Origin: Pseudomonas sp. SG20056
GTDB taxonomy: Bacteria; Pseudomonadota; Gammaproteobacteria; Pseudomonadales; Pseudomonadaceae
DNA length: 64,000 bases
Assembly (NCBI RefSeq): GCF_031764535.1
Contig: NZ_CP134499.1
Span: 2,790,001 to 2,854,000, forward strand
Direction: 5' to 3'
Position 1 is the stretch's first letter; the number at the start of each line of letters is the position of its first letter. The translations under genes and the position numbers were made by a program. This document shows positions 12,707 through 21,654 of this stretch, piece after piece. The notes under the pieces were generated by a model. The model saw only the letters and a program-made list of their open reading frames with translations, did not search any database and was not told the DNA's origin.

Positions 12707-13717
12707 TCAGTCGATTAATTGCGCATCGCGCAGGCTGCCAAGTGCTGCCTGCCAACGCGGGTTCTGCCGATACTCGATACCCGGGAAGGCCTGTCGGCGC
12801 ATCCGTGCCAGACCTTGCGGCGGCTCCACCTTGAGTCGCTGCAAAGCGCTCAGGGCCAGCTCTGCTGCAGCCCGGTCATTACACACCAGTCCCATATCAC
12901 AACCCGCTGCTAGCGCAGCCTCGATACGGCAGGCCGCATCACCAACTACATGAGCGCCAGCCATGGACAGATCGTCACTGAAAATCACCCCATCAAAGGC
13001 CAGCTCGCCGCGCAGAATGTCCTGCAACCAGCGCCGGGAAAAACCAGCAGGCTGACTGTCCACCTGAGGGTAGATCACATGAGCGGGCATCACTGCAGCC
13101 AACTGCCCACGCAGCTGAGCAAACGGCTGCAAATCGACTGCACGAATCTGTTCCAGACTGCGCTCATCTAACGGGATGGCTACATGGGAATCCGCCTCGG
13201 CCCAGCCGTGCCCGGGGAAATGCTTGCCAGTGGCGGCCATGCCCGCAGCGTTCATCCCACGGATAAACGCACCAGCCAGCAAGGTCGCACGCTGCGCATC
13301 ACCTTCAAAAGAACGGCTGCCAACCACGGCGCTGCGCTGATGATCCAAGTCCAGTACTGGCGCAAAACTCAGATCTAGACCTGCAGCCAGCACTTCGGTG
13401 GCCATGATCCAGCCGCACTGCTCAGCCAACTGCTCGGCATTGGCGTTATCAGCCAGCGCACGCATCGCCGGCAAGCGCACAAAGCCCTGACGCAGACGCT
13501 GCACGCGCCCGCCTTCCTGATCCACCGCCAGCAGCAAATCAGGCCGCACCGCACGAATAGCCGCAGACAGCTCGCGCACCTGGCGCGGATCTTCAATATT
13601 GCGCGCGAACAGAATCAGCCCAGCCACCTGCGGCTGACGGAGAATCTGGCGATCCTCAGCGGTCAACCAGGTGCCGGCGATATCCAGCATCAATGAACCT
13701 TGCATCGGTGAACTCAC
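12707..13717 (-). CDS. nagZ: beta-N-acetylglucosaminidase (peptidoglycan recycling)
   Basis: Cytoplasmic glycoside hydrolase family 3 enzyme, 336 residues. It removes GlcNAc from anhydro-muropeptides in peptidoglycan recycling and so influences ampC induction. The diagnostic motif K-H-F-P-G-H-G lies near residue 170, and the nucleophile aspartate is in F-S-D-D-L-S-M near residue 247. The GTG at 13717 is preferred over an ATG at 13705. AAGGA sits six bases upstream of the GTG and overlaps the stop codon of the preceding YkuD gene, so translation is likely coupled. The adjacent genes suggest a recycling cassette. Confidence 0.95.
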   Translation of the reverse strand: MSSPMQGSLMLDIAGTWLTAEDRQILRQPQVAGLILFARNIEDPRQVRELSAAIRAVRPDLLLAVDQEGGRVQRLRQGFVRLPAMRALADNANAEQLAEQCGWIMATEVLAAGLDLSFAPVLDLDHQRSAVVGSRSFEGDAQRATLLAGAFIRGMNAAGMAATGKHFPGHGWAEADSHVAIPLDERSLEQIRAVDLQPFAQLRGQLAAVMPAHVIYPQVDSQPAGFSRRWLQDILRGELAFDGVIFSDDLSMAGAHVVGDAACRIEAALAAGCDMGLVCNDRAAAELALSALQRLKVEPPQGLARMRRQAFPGIEYRQNPRWQAALGSLRDAQLID

Positions 13718-13726
13718 AACTCGTCC

Positions 13727-14251
13727 TTAAATAAGAGGCGCAACTGCCCACTCAGGGCAAGCGGCTTCGTCAATCTGTACCGCACATTGAATCGGGACAC
13801 GCGCAAAGAGTTCCAGCAGATCGCTGTTGCGCAGACGCACACAGCCATGCGACAGCGCCACGCCCATAGGCTCGCTGTCCGGCGTACCGTGTATGTAGAT
13901 ATAGCGGCGAAAGGTATCGACAGCGCCTAGACGATTGCGCCCGGGCTCACAACCACTCAACCAGAGAATGCGCGTAAGAATCCAGTCGCGGCCAGGGAAC
14001 TGTGCATGCAACTCAGGCGACCAGATCTCACCGGTCCAGCGCCGCCCGCGCAGAACTGCAGCGCTCGGCAAGCCCTCACCAATCTTTGCCCGCACCTTGT
14101 GCAAGCCCCGCGGCGTACAGCCGGAACCATTGCGCTCCCCGGCGCCATTCAGTGCAGTGGAAACACGCAGGCGCAACTGCAGTTGCCCATTGGCAAAGCC
14201 ATACAGACACTGATCAGCGAGAGAGATATGCAGATAATCGAGAGCGACCAT
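13727..14251 (-). CDS. YkuD-fold (L,D-transpeptidase family) protein without signal peptide
   Basis: A 174-residue YkuD-domain protein. The catalytic signature is complete: I-H-G-T near residue 130 and S-H-G-C-V-R-L-R-N about 16 residues later, giving the His and Cys of the family. It has no signal peptide and no membrane segment, and an in-frame TAG lies three codons upstream of the ATG, which rules out a longer exported form. Canonical L,D-transpeptidases act in the periplasm. This one is predicted cytosolic and is coupled to nagZ, which would suit a role on recycled muropeptides (inference). No canonical ribosome site is visible before the ATG. Confidence 0.85.
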   Translation of the reverse strand: MVALDYLHISLADQCLYGFANGQLQLRLRVSTALNGAGERNGSGCTPRGLHKVRAKIGEGLPSAAVLRGRRWTGEIWSPELHAQFPGRDWILTRILWLSGCEPGRNRLGAVDTFRRYIYIHGTPDSEPMGVALSHGCVRLRNSDLLELFARVPIQCAVQIDEAACPEWAVAPLI

Positions 14252-14298
14252 GGGCGGCTAGCTTAGCGGATAGCATCCACCAAGCCCACCCGCCAAGG

Positions 14299-15006
14299 TC
14301 AAACTTTGCTGGGAGCAGCAGGCGTCTTGGTGCGCGGCTTGAGCTGCGCACTGGCCAGGGCTTCATCGGTGAGACCGGTTTCCGAACGCATGCCGGCCGC
14401 CAGGAATGGCACCATCAGGCGCATCACCTGCTCAATCGAGGTGTTAACCCCAAAATCGGTTTCCGACATCGCCCGCAGAGCCTTGATCCCGGACATGCTG
14501 AACGCCGCAGCGCCGAGCATAAAGTGCACGCGCCAGAACAGTTCCAGAGGAGGAATGCGCGGAGCAGCTTCATGCACCAGCTGCATGTAACGGCGAAACA
14601 CCTTGCCGTACACCTCTTCGAGGTACTTACGCAGGTGACCCTGGCTCTGGCTGAAGGCCAGGCCCAGCAAACGCATAAAGATTGAAAGGTCGTTACCGCT
14701 GCGCGGCTTTACTGCCAGCGCCTGCTCCACCAGTAACTCAAGCAGCTCTTCGAGGCTGACCTTGGTTTCCGGCTTGGCCTGACGGCGATCCAGCTCACGC
14801 TCCAGGCTTACGCAGAAAGGCCCGAGAAAGCGTGAGAACACCGCCTGAATCAGGGCCTTCTTCGAGCCAAAGTGATAATTCACCGCAGCCAGGTTCACGC
14901 CAGCCTTGCTGGTGATCAAACGCAGAGAAGTTTCTGCGAAACCTTTCTCCGCAAAAAGCTGCTCTGCCGCATCGAGAATGCGTTCAACGGTTTCCGACTG
15001 GGCCAT
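14299..15006 (-). CDS. psrA: TetR-family transcriptional regulator PsrA
   Basis: A 235-residue TetR regulator. The N-terminal helix-turn-helix (about residues 10-55, with T-S-L-R-L-I-T-S-K-A-G-V-N-L-A) and most of the ligand domain closely match P. aeruginosa PsrA as I recall it. There PsrA responds to long-chain fatty acids, represses itself and fadBA, and activates rpoS. The start at 15006 (MAQSETVERILDAAEQLF) is family-typical; an ATG nine codons... upstream frame extension exists but overlaps the operator region. Two adjoining PsrA-type palindromes cover its promoter, as expected for autorepression. Confidence 0.95.
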   Translation of the reverse strand: MAQSETVERILDAAEQLFAEKGFAETSLRLITSKAGVNLAAVNYHFGSKKALIQAVFSRFLGPFCVSLERELDRRQAKPETKVSLEELLELLVEQALAVKPRSGNDLSIFMRLLGLAFSQSQGHLRKYLEEVYGKVFRRYMQLVHEAAPRIPPLELFWRVHFMLGAAAFSMSGIKALRAMSETDFGVNTSIEQVMRLMVPFLAAGMRSETGLTDEALASAQLKPRTKTPAAPSKV

Positions 15007-15023
15007 GACTCTTTTCATCTGAA

Positions 15024-15050
15024 CAAACACTTGTTTGAAACATACGTTTC
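15024..15050. promoter_or_regulatory. Two adjoining PsrA operators
   Basis: Two perfect copies of the known PsrA pattern (C/G)AAAC-N4-GTTT(G/C). The first is CAAAC-ACTT-GTTTG (15024-15037) and the second GAAAC-ATAC-GTTTC (15037-15050). They share one base and are offset by 13. They cover the -10 and start region of the psrA promoter. Confidence 0.85.
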
Positions 15051-15068
15051 AGCCGCCCGCCTTGTCAA
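15039..15068 (-). promoter_or_regulatory. sigma70-type promoter of psrA
   Basis: On the minus strand, TTGACA (15063-15068), an 18-base spacer and TATGTT (15039-15044). The upstream PsrA palindrome overlaps the -10. The downstream one overlaps the predicted start site near 15032. Confidence 0.65.
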
Positions 15069-15218
15069 GCCGGGCAAACCATCTTGTGGCCAGGTGGTCA
15101 CAGACATCCGCTAAAGACACGGGCTAACCCTAGCTAGACGCCCTCTGAGAGACCCGAGTAACAGCGCGCCGCAACAGATCAGATAAAGGTCAATTGAGTA
15201 GAGATCAGAACACAAGGA

Positions 15219-15246
15219 TTGCCAATCGCAGATCACTGTATATAAT
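15219..15246 (+). promoter_or_regulatory. sigma70 promoter of lexA-sulA
   Basis: TTGCCA (15219-15224), a 16-base spacer and a perfect TATAAT (15241-15246). The -10 lies inside the first LexA box, so bound LexA would block polymerase. Confidence 0.75.
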
Positions 15247-15251
15247 CCCAG
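15236..15251. promoter_or_regulatory. LexA box 1
   Basis: CTG-TATATAATCC-CAG fits the CTG-N10-CAG SOS box and contains the lexA -10 element. Confidence 0.88.
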
Positions 15252-15254
15252 TCA

Positions 15255-15270
15255 CTGTACAAAAAGACAG
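15255..15270. promoter_or_regulatory. LexA box 2
   Basis: CTG-TACAAAAAGA-CAG is a second exact CTG-N10-CAG match, 19 bases from the first. It ends nine bases before the lexA ATG. Paired boxes are also known upstream of E. coli lexA. Confidence 0.85.
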
Positions 15271-15278
15271 AGCCGACC

Positions 15279-15890
15279 ATGCTAAAACTGACGCCGCGCC
15301 AAGCTGAAATTCTCGCTTTCATCAAGCAATGCCTTGAAGACAACGGCTACCCGCCTACCCGAGCGGAAATCGCCTTGAAACTGGGTTTCAAATCACCTAA
15401 TGCAGCGGAAGAGCACCTCAAGGCCCTGGCTCGCAAGGGTGCCATCGAAATGACCCCTGGCGCTTCACGTGGCATCCGCATTCCTGGCTTCGAGCCCAAT
15501 GCTGATGAAGAAGAAGGCCTACCAGTGATTGGCCGCGTCGCTGCCGGCGCACCAATCCTGGCGCAGCAACATGTAGAAGAGTCCTGCAAGATCAATCCGG
15601 ACTTCTTCCACCCCAAGGCTGATTACTTGCTACGTGTACGCGGCATGAGCATGAAAGACATCGGCATCTTCGATGGTGACCTGCTGGCCGTACACACCAC
15701 CCGTGAAGCCCGTAACGGCCAAGTGGTAGTGGCGCGCCTGGACGATGAAGTGACGGTCAAACGCTTCAAGCGCGAAGGCAGCAAGGTCTGGCTAATTGCA
15801 GAAAACCCAGAGTTCGCCCCGATTGAAGTAAACCTGGAAGAACAGGACCTGATTATTGAAGGTTTGAGCGTCGGCGTTATCCGCCGCTAG
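15279..15890 (+). CDS. lexA: SOS response repressor LexA
   Basis: A 203-residue repressor-protease. The winged helix-turn-helix covers about residues 1-65. The self-cleavage bond is Ala89-Gly90 in R-V-A-A-G. The catalytic pair is Ser124 (in R-G-M-S-M) and Lys161 (in T-V-K-R), 37 residues apart as in E. coli LexA. It is autoregulated through two SOS boxes and co-transcribed with sulA, whose ATG follows 10 bases after the stop. Confidence 0.98.
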   Translation: MLKLTPRQAEILAFIKQCLEDNGYPPTRAEIALKLGFKSPNAAEEHLKALARKGAIEMTPGASRGIRIPGFEPNADEEEGLPVIGRVAAGAPILAQQHVEESCKINPDFFHPKADYLLRVRGMSMKDIGIFDGDLLAVHTTREARNGQVVVARLDDEVTVKRFKREGSKVWLIAENPEFAPIEVNLEEQDLIIEGLSVGVIRR

Positions 15891-15900
15891 TGGAGGATTT

Positions 15901-16377
15901 ATGCAGTTCCCGCAATCACTGAACCGTACACAACTGCCTTTGTTCGATGCGTTTCTGGCATCGACGGTGACACCATTACTGGCCGATAGCACTGAGCTGC
16001 CCTGGCAGGATGATGAGACAGAGGCTTTCAGTGAACTGTCGCTGCGTGGCGCAGCCGGGCACTGCCTGAATCTTCTCGCGCCGATTCTGCGTGAGCTTAG
16101 TGATAATCACGATGAGCGCTGGCTGACCCTGATTGCGCCGCCGTCGAGCCTGACCCAAACCTGGTTACGCGAAGCGGGCCTGAACCGCGAACGCATTCTG
16201 CTGCTCCACCCGCGCGGCGCACAAAGCGCGCTGGCATTGGCACAACAGGCCTTGACGCTGGGCCGCAGTCACACCGTTGTTAGCTGGCTGCACCCTCTAG
16301 AACACCAGGCACGGCAACAGCTTGAGCAAGCGGCCCGCCAGGGCAAGGCGCAAAGCCTGAATATCAGTCTGGGGTAA
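15901..16377 (+). CDS. sulA: SOS cell-division inhibitor SulA
   Basis: A 158-residue cytoplasmic inhibitor that blocks FtsZ polymerisation during the SOS response. The central part (L-R-G-A-A-G-H-C-L-N-L-L-A-P near residue 50, then L-T-L-I-A-P-P) fits the RecA-like fold of Pseudomonas SulA. A GGAGG ribosome site precedes the ATG. The gene follows lexA by 10 bases and has no promoter of its own in view. Induction therefore depends on the lexA promoter and its two boxes. Confidence 0.93.
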   Translation: MQFPQSLNRTQLPLFDAFLASTVTPLLADSTELPWQDDETEAFSELSLRGAAGHCLNLLAPILRELSDNHDERWLTLIAPPSSLTQTWLREAGLNRERILLLHPRGAQSALALAQQALTLGRSHTVVSWLHPLEHQARQQLEQAARQGKAQSLNISLG

Positions 16378-16481
16378 TTGGCCGAAGGTCACGCACAAGG
16401 AATGTGCATGTTAGCCAGTAGAAACCTGATGCAAGAAACAGCCATCGCGAGCAGAACGCTCTAGCTCAGAGCCGGAAAGGA

Positions 16482-16500
16482 TTCTGCAATCAATGCAGAA
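16482..16500. repeat. Short inverted repeat at 3' end of a small gene
   Basis: TTCTGCA, a five-base loop and TGCAGAA. It overlaps the stop codon of the minus-strand gene at 16490 and may help end transcription between the convergent sulA and that gene. No T-run follows. Confidence 0.4.
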
Positions 16501-16723
16501 CCCGTGGCCCTTCTTCCTGCTGGAAATTATTTTCGGCCAGCCGCCCCGCCATCTGCACACCCACATTGAGCATGGCCTTAGCAACTTCGACGTGCTGCCC
16601 CTGCAGGAAGGCTTTGGCATCGGCAGAAAAATCCAGCACCACCAGTGACTCTTCATCCTCTGCACGACGCAGGGCAATACGCCCGTCGGGCAACTCAACA
16701 ATTTCCAGGAATGATGTAGGCAT
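16490..16723 (-). CDS. Conserved 77-residue Pseudomonas protein, function unknown
   Basis: A small soluble protein starting MPTSFLEIVELPDGRIALRR. An acidic middle (R-A-E-D-E-E-S-L-V-V-L-D-F-S) and an amphipathic helix (V-A-K-A-M-L-N-V-G-V-Q-M-A-G-R) follow. It corresponds in position to PA3009 of P. aeruginosa. I recognise no domain, and there is no signal peptide. It lies 78 bases beyond the start of the next minus-strand gene and may be transcribed with it. Confidence 0.75.
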   Translation of the reverse strand: MPTSFLEIVELPDGRIALRRAEDEESLVVLDFSADAKAFLQGQHVEVAKAMLNVGVQMAGRLAENNFQQEEGPRVLH

Positions 16724-16801
16724 TGGCTTAGCTCTCCACGAAAGGCCGACAGTGTAACAGCCGACCCGGGCTCGCCCTAGTCCGCCGGTCCAATCAGCCT
16801 T

Positions 16802-17320
16802 CTACCATTCGCTTAGGGTTTGCCGAAAACGTTGTGCCAGAGCCTTCAACTGCTGACGCCAGGCCTCAAGCGCCTCCTGCGCCAAGGGCGCAGCTTCTTC
16901 ATCCAGGCTGACCGCCGTGATCAATGGCGTAGCGGGATCAACCTTGCTTTTCTTGCCCCCTTGCGGCGGCAGAAACAGCTCGGCATAGGCCTTGAGCAGT
17001 TGAGCAACCCAGCTATCAGCGGACTGTGCCAGCTCGACCAGCTCACCCAATTCCTGACTTGGCGCTGCTTGCAACACCTCCTCAGTGAGGAAGCGTTCAG
17101 CCTGCGGCGCGGCGCTGTCCGGCAAGCGGTAGTAACCGGCAATCTCATGGCACAAGCCCAACAGAGCACCGTAGAGATGAAACAAAGCGGCTTCACGCTC
17201 GGCTTGGATCAAAGCTAGGGCATTCATGCTCTGACCCTGCTCAGCCTTGCGCCAGGACTCCAGCGCCAGGCCGGCGTAGAAGATTTTCTGATTGGTGCGG
17301 GTATAGAGTTCATTGGCCAT
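16802..17320 (-). CDS. DUF6586-type conserved protein
   Basis: A 172-residue, mainly helical cytoplasmic protein. The start M-A-N-E-L-Y-T-R-T-N-Q-K-I at 17320 fits its Pseudomonas homologues; the frame extends 11 codons further upstream. Helix-rich segments (L-A-L-E-S-W-R-K-A-E near residue 18, L-F-H-L-Y-G-A-L-L-G-L near residue 50) dominate. The same position in P. aeruginosa holds PA3010. The function is unknown. It follows topA by about 70 bases on the same strand. Confidence 0.75.
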   Translation of the reverse strand: MANELYTRTNQKIFYAGLALESWRKAEQGQSMNALALIQAEREAALFHLYGALLGLCHEIAGYYRLPDSAAPQAERFLTEEVLQAAPSQELGELVELAQSADSWVAQLLKAYAELFLPPQGGKKSKVDPATPLITAVSLDEEAAPLAQEALEAWRQQLKALAQRFRQTLSEW

Positions 17321-17391
17321 TGCGGCACCCTCCACAGCGGATTGGATAAGCATACGCGTGCCGGCCAGTGGCCGACACGCGCTCCGCTAGA

Positions 17392-20001
17392 TCAGCTCTT
17401 GTCTTCGACTTTCCACTTGCCGCCGTCATAGAACGCACGCCAGCCCGTCGGTTTGCCGTCGACTTCAGTCTGCACGTATTGCTCTTTGGTCTTGCGACTG
17501 AAGCGGATAACCGCCGCACGACCTTGCGGGTCTTTCTTCGGCGCATCGCAAAGGAAGTGGTACTTGGGATCGATCTCATCGCGGTGCGGGATCAACTCGA
17601 GCACCAAGGGCGCGCGGGTCTCACGATTTTTCGGGAACTGGCTGGCAGCCAGAAACAGACCCGAAGCACCATCACGCAGGATGTAGGTATCGTTGACCTT
17701 CTCGCACTTGAGCTCCGGCATCTTCACCGGGTCCATTTTAGGTGGCGCCGCTTCACCACTTTTCAGCAGTTTGCGGGTGTTCTTGCACTCACTATTGGTG
17801 CAGCCGAAGAACTTGCCGAAACGGCCAGTCTTGAGCTGCATCTGGCTGCCGCACTTGTCGCAGTCCAGGCTCGGGCCTTCATAGCCCTTGATGCGGTACT
17901 GGCCCTGCTCCACTTCATAACCGCTGCAATCCGGGTTATTGCCGCAGATATGCAACTTGCGGGTTTCATCGAGCAGGTAAGCGTCCATTGCGGTCGAGCA
18001 GATCGGGCAGCGATGTTTGCCGAGCAGCACGCGCGACTCCGACTCACCCTCGTCATCGGCGGCAATTTCGTCACCCGGCACCAGGTTGACGGTGGCCTTG
18101 CAGCGCTCTTTCGGCGGCAGTGCATAGCCTGAACAACCGAGGAATACCCCGGTTGATGCGGTACGAATGGTCATCGGTCGACCGCAATCGCGGCAGGCGA
18201 TATCGGTCAGCGTCGGCTGGTTAGCGCGCATGCCGCCCTCGCCCGCCTCGGCCACTTCAAGCTTCTTCTTGAAGTCACCGTAGAACTCGTCGAGTACGTG
18301 CTTCCACTCGCGCTCGCCTTGGGCCACATCGTCCAGGTGCTCTTCCATGCCGGCGGTAAAGCCGTAGTCCATCAGGTTGGAGAAGCTTTCAGCCAGACGC
18401 TCGGTAACGATGTCGCCCATCTTTTCGGAGTAGAAACGGCGGTTGTGCAGCGCCACGTAACCGCGGTCCTGGATGGTGCCGATAATCGCCGCATAGGTCG
18501 AAGGACGACCGATACCGCGCTTCTCCATTTCCTTAACCAGGCTGGCTTCAGAGTAACGCGCTGGCGGCTTGGTGAAGTGTTGGCTAGGGTCGAGCTTGAC
18601 CAGCTTGAGCACTTCGCCCTGAGTCATTTCCGGCAATACATCGTCATCGCCCGGCTTGCTCAGCTGCGGCAATACGCGGGTATAGCCGTCGAATTTGAGA
18701 ATACGGCCCTTGGCACGCAGCTCGAACTGCGCTGCCGTCGCAGTAACTGTGGTCGACAGGTATTCAGCAGGCGGCATCTGGCAGGCTACGAACTGGCGCC
18801 AGATCAGCTCATACAGACGCTCGGCGTCGCGCTCCATGCCCGACAACTGAGTCGGCTTGAGGTTGACGTCGGAAGGTCGAATCGCTTCGTGCGCTTCCTG
18901 GGCGCCTTCCTTGCTGCTGTAGGCAATTGGGTTGGCCGGCAGGTACTTCTTGCCGAACTCGCCTTCGATAAAGCCGCGCACCATGCTCACGGCGTCAGCC
19001 GAGAGGTTGGTCGAGTCGGTACGCATATAAGTGATGTAACCGGCCTCATACAGACGCTGGGCCATCATCATGGTCTTCTTTACCCCAAAGCCCAGGCGGT
19101 TACTCGCGGCCTGCTGCAGGGTGGAGGTAATAAACGGCGCCGAAGGCTTGCTGCTGGTCGGTTTGTCTTCGCGCTTGCTGATGCTGTAGCTGGAGGCCTT
19201 CAGCGTAGCCAGAGCCGCCATGGCCTGGGCCTCGTTCAGCGGCTTGAACGCAGCGCCGTTCTCACGGGCCACCTCAAAGCGCACGTTAGCGCCTTTGGCG
19301 GTGCCCAGGTCGGCGTGCACTTCCCAGTATTCTTCCGGAACAAACGCGCGGATCTCTTTCTCACGCTCGACCACCAGCTTCACAGCTACCGACTGCACAC
19401 GACCAGCAGACAGACCACGAGCGATCTTGGCCCACAGCAGCGGCGAAACCATGTAACCCACTACACGGTCGAGGAAGCGCCGCGCCTGCTGGGCGTTGAC
19501 TCGATTGATATCCAGTTCGCCTGGCTTGGAGAACGCTTCCTGAATGGCCTTCTTGGTGATTTCGTTGAACACCACGCGCTTGTAGCGGCTGTCGTCACCA
19601 CCAATGGATTCGCGCAGGTGCCAGGCAATAGCTTCCCCCTCGCGGTCCAAGTCGGTTGCGAGATAGATGGTGTCGGCATCCTTGGCCAAACGGCGCAACT
19701 CTTCGACAACCTTCTCCTTGCCAGGGAGGATCTCGTACTTGGCTTTCCAGCCGTGTTCGGGATCAACCCCCATGCGCGCAAACAGCTGACGCTTGGCTTT
19801 TTCCTTGGGCGACAGCGCCGGTACTTCACCTGCAGCGGCTTTACCACGCTTGACTGGCTCTTTGGCGGTGCTTGCCGAACCACTGGTGGGTAGGTCACGG
19901 ATGTGGCCGATGCTCGACTTCACCACGTACTCGTTACCCAAGTACTTGTTGATGGTCTTGGCCTTGGCCGGGGATTCCACGATGACCAGCGATTTGCCCA
20001 T
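17392..20001 (-). CDS. topA: DNA topoisomerase I
   Basis: An 869-residue type IA topoisomerase that relaxes negative supercoils. A TOPRIM domain opens the protein ([15 protein letters not shown]). The active-site tyrosine is in Y-I-T-Y-M-R-T-D-S near residue 330. Three C-terminal zinc-ribbon modules are visible: C-R-D-C...C, C-P-I-C...C-G-N-N-P-D-C, and C-D-K-C...C-T-N-S-E-C. A tail of unmatched basic repeats follows. The length is normal. A promoter with a TA-rich -10 precedes it. Confidence 0.97.
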   Translation of the reverse strand: MGKSLVIVESPAKAKTINKYLGNEYVVKSSIGHIRDLPTSGSASTAKEPVKRGKAAAGEVPALSPKEKAKRQLFARMGVDPEHGWKAKYEILPGKEKVVEELRRLAKDADTIYLATDLDREGEAIAWHLRESIGGDDSRYKRVVFNEITKKAIQEAFSKPGELDINRVNAQQARRFLDRVVGYMVSPLLWAKIARGLSAGRVQSVAVKLVVEREKEIRAFVPEEYWEVHADLGTAKGANVRFEVARENGAAFKPLNEAQAMAALATLKASSYSISKREDKPTSSKPSAPFITSTLQQAASNRLGFGVKKTMMMAQRLYEAGYITYMRTDSTNLSADAVSMVRGFIEGEFGKKYLPANPIAYSSKEGAQEAHEAIRPSDVNLKPTQLSGMERDAERLYELIWRQFVACQMPPAEYLSTTVTATAAQFELRAKGRILKFDGYTRVLPQLSKPGDDDVLPEMTQGEVLKLVKLDPSQHFTKPPARYSEASLVKEMEKRGIGRPSTYAAIIGTIQDRGYVALHNRRFYSEKMGDIVTERLAESFSNLMDYGFTAGMEEHLDDVAQGEREWKHVLDEFYGDFKKKLEVAEAGEGGMRANQPTLTDIACRDCGRPMTIRTASTGVFLGCSGYALPPKERCKATVNLVPGDEIAADDEGESESRVLLGKHRCPICSTAMDAYLLDETRKLHICGNNPDCSGYEVEQGQYRIKGYEGPSLDCDKCGSQMQLKTGRFGKFFGCTNSECKNTRKLLKSGEAAPPKMDPVKMPELKCEKVNDTYILRDGASGLFLAASQFPKNRETRAPLVLELIPHRDEIDPKYHFLCDAPKKDPQGRAAVIRFSRKTKEQYVQTEVDGKPTGWRAFYDGGKWKVEDKS

Positions 20002-20072
20002 GGATTGGAAAATTCCTGAAATTCGGTAAATAAATGCGGGAGGCGCTGTACTGCCTACTAGCGCGGCACCGC

Positions 20073-20102
20073 TATATATAGTGGTGGTCCGGCCGAGGTC
20101 AA
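20073..20102 (-). promoter_or_regulatory. Putative sigma70 promoter of topA
   Basis: On the minus strand TTGACC (20097-20102) is followed after 16-18 bases by the alternating run TATATATA (20073-20080). The short TA palindrome CTATATATAG would melt easily. It lies about 70 bases before the topA start. Confidence 0.55.
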
Positions 20103-20126
20103 GCGCAGCAATGGCCCGATGTCAGC

Positions 20127-20363
20127 TCAAGGCCGAGTAAACAGTGCGGTTTCAGCCTGAATCAAAGCAAAGCGTGGAACCGTCTCGCCGTCCACCTCAA
20201 CGCTTTCACAGAACATCTCCAGCGGCCTCACCCACAAGCCAAACTCACCGTATAGCGCCTGATAGACCACCATTGCCTGCTCCGTTTCGGAATGTTGGGC
20301 TACGCCAAACACGCGGTACTCAGGGCCTTTGTAATGACGGTAGAGGCCGGGCTGTAGTTGCAT
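20127..20363 (-). CDS. DUF1653 domain protein
   Basis: A 78-residue protein. The start MQLQPGLYRHYKGPEYRVFG matches the DUF1653 signature, a small all-beta fold whose members keep the pattern G-x-Y-x-H-Y-K-G. The central Y-Q-A-L-Y-G and W-V-R-P segments are also conserved. The function is unknown. The frame extends 16 codons upstream, but that part is unlike the family. It lies between topA and fadA on the same strand, behind the fadA terminator. Confidence 0.85.
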   Translation of the reverse strand: MQLQPGLYRHYKGPEYRVFGVAQHSETEQAMVVYQALYGEFGLWVRPLEMFCESVEVDGETVPRFALIQAETALFTRP

Positions 20364-20397
20364 CGATGAATTCCTTGAAGATTTTCTACTGATAAAC

Positions 20398-20426
20398 AAA
20401 AACCGGGGCACTGGGCCCCGGTTTTT
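20398..20426 (-). terminator. Intrinsic terminator of fadBA
   Basis: CCGGGGC, loop ACTGG, GCCCCGG, flanked by five A and five T. It sits 23 bases beyond the fadA stop. It is symmetrical, so it could work in both directions. Confidence 0.92.
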
Positions 20427-20448
20427 CCATCTCTTACGCCGGTGAAGC

Positions 20449-21639
<1,191 letters not shown>

Positions 21640-21654
21640 CTAGTCGTTGCGCGA

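Noticed and set aside
18298..19893. 531-codon plus-strand frame opposite topA
   Set aside because: Antisense to conserved topA sequence including the catalytic region; no motifs of its own.
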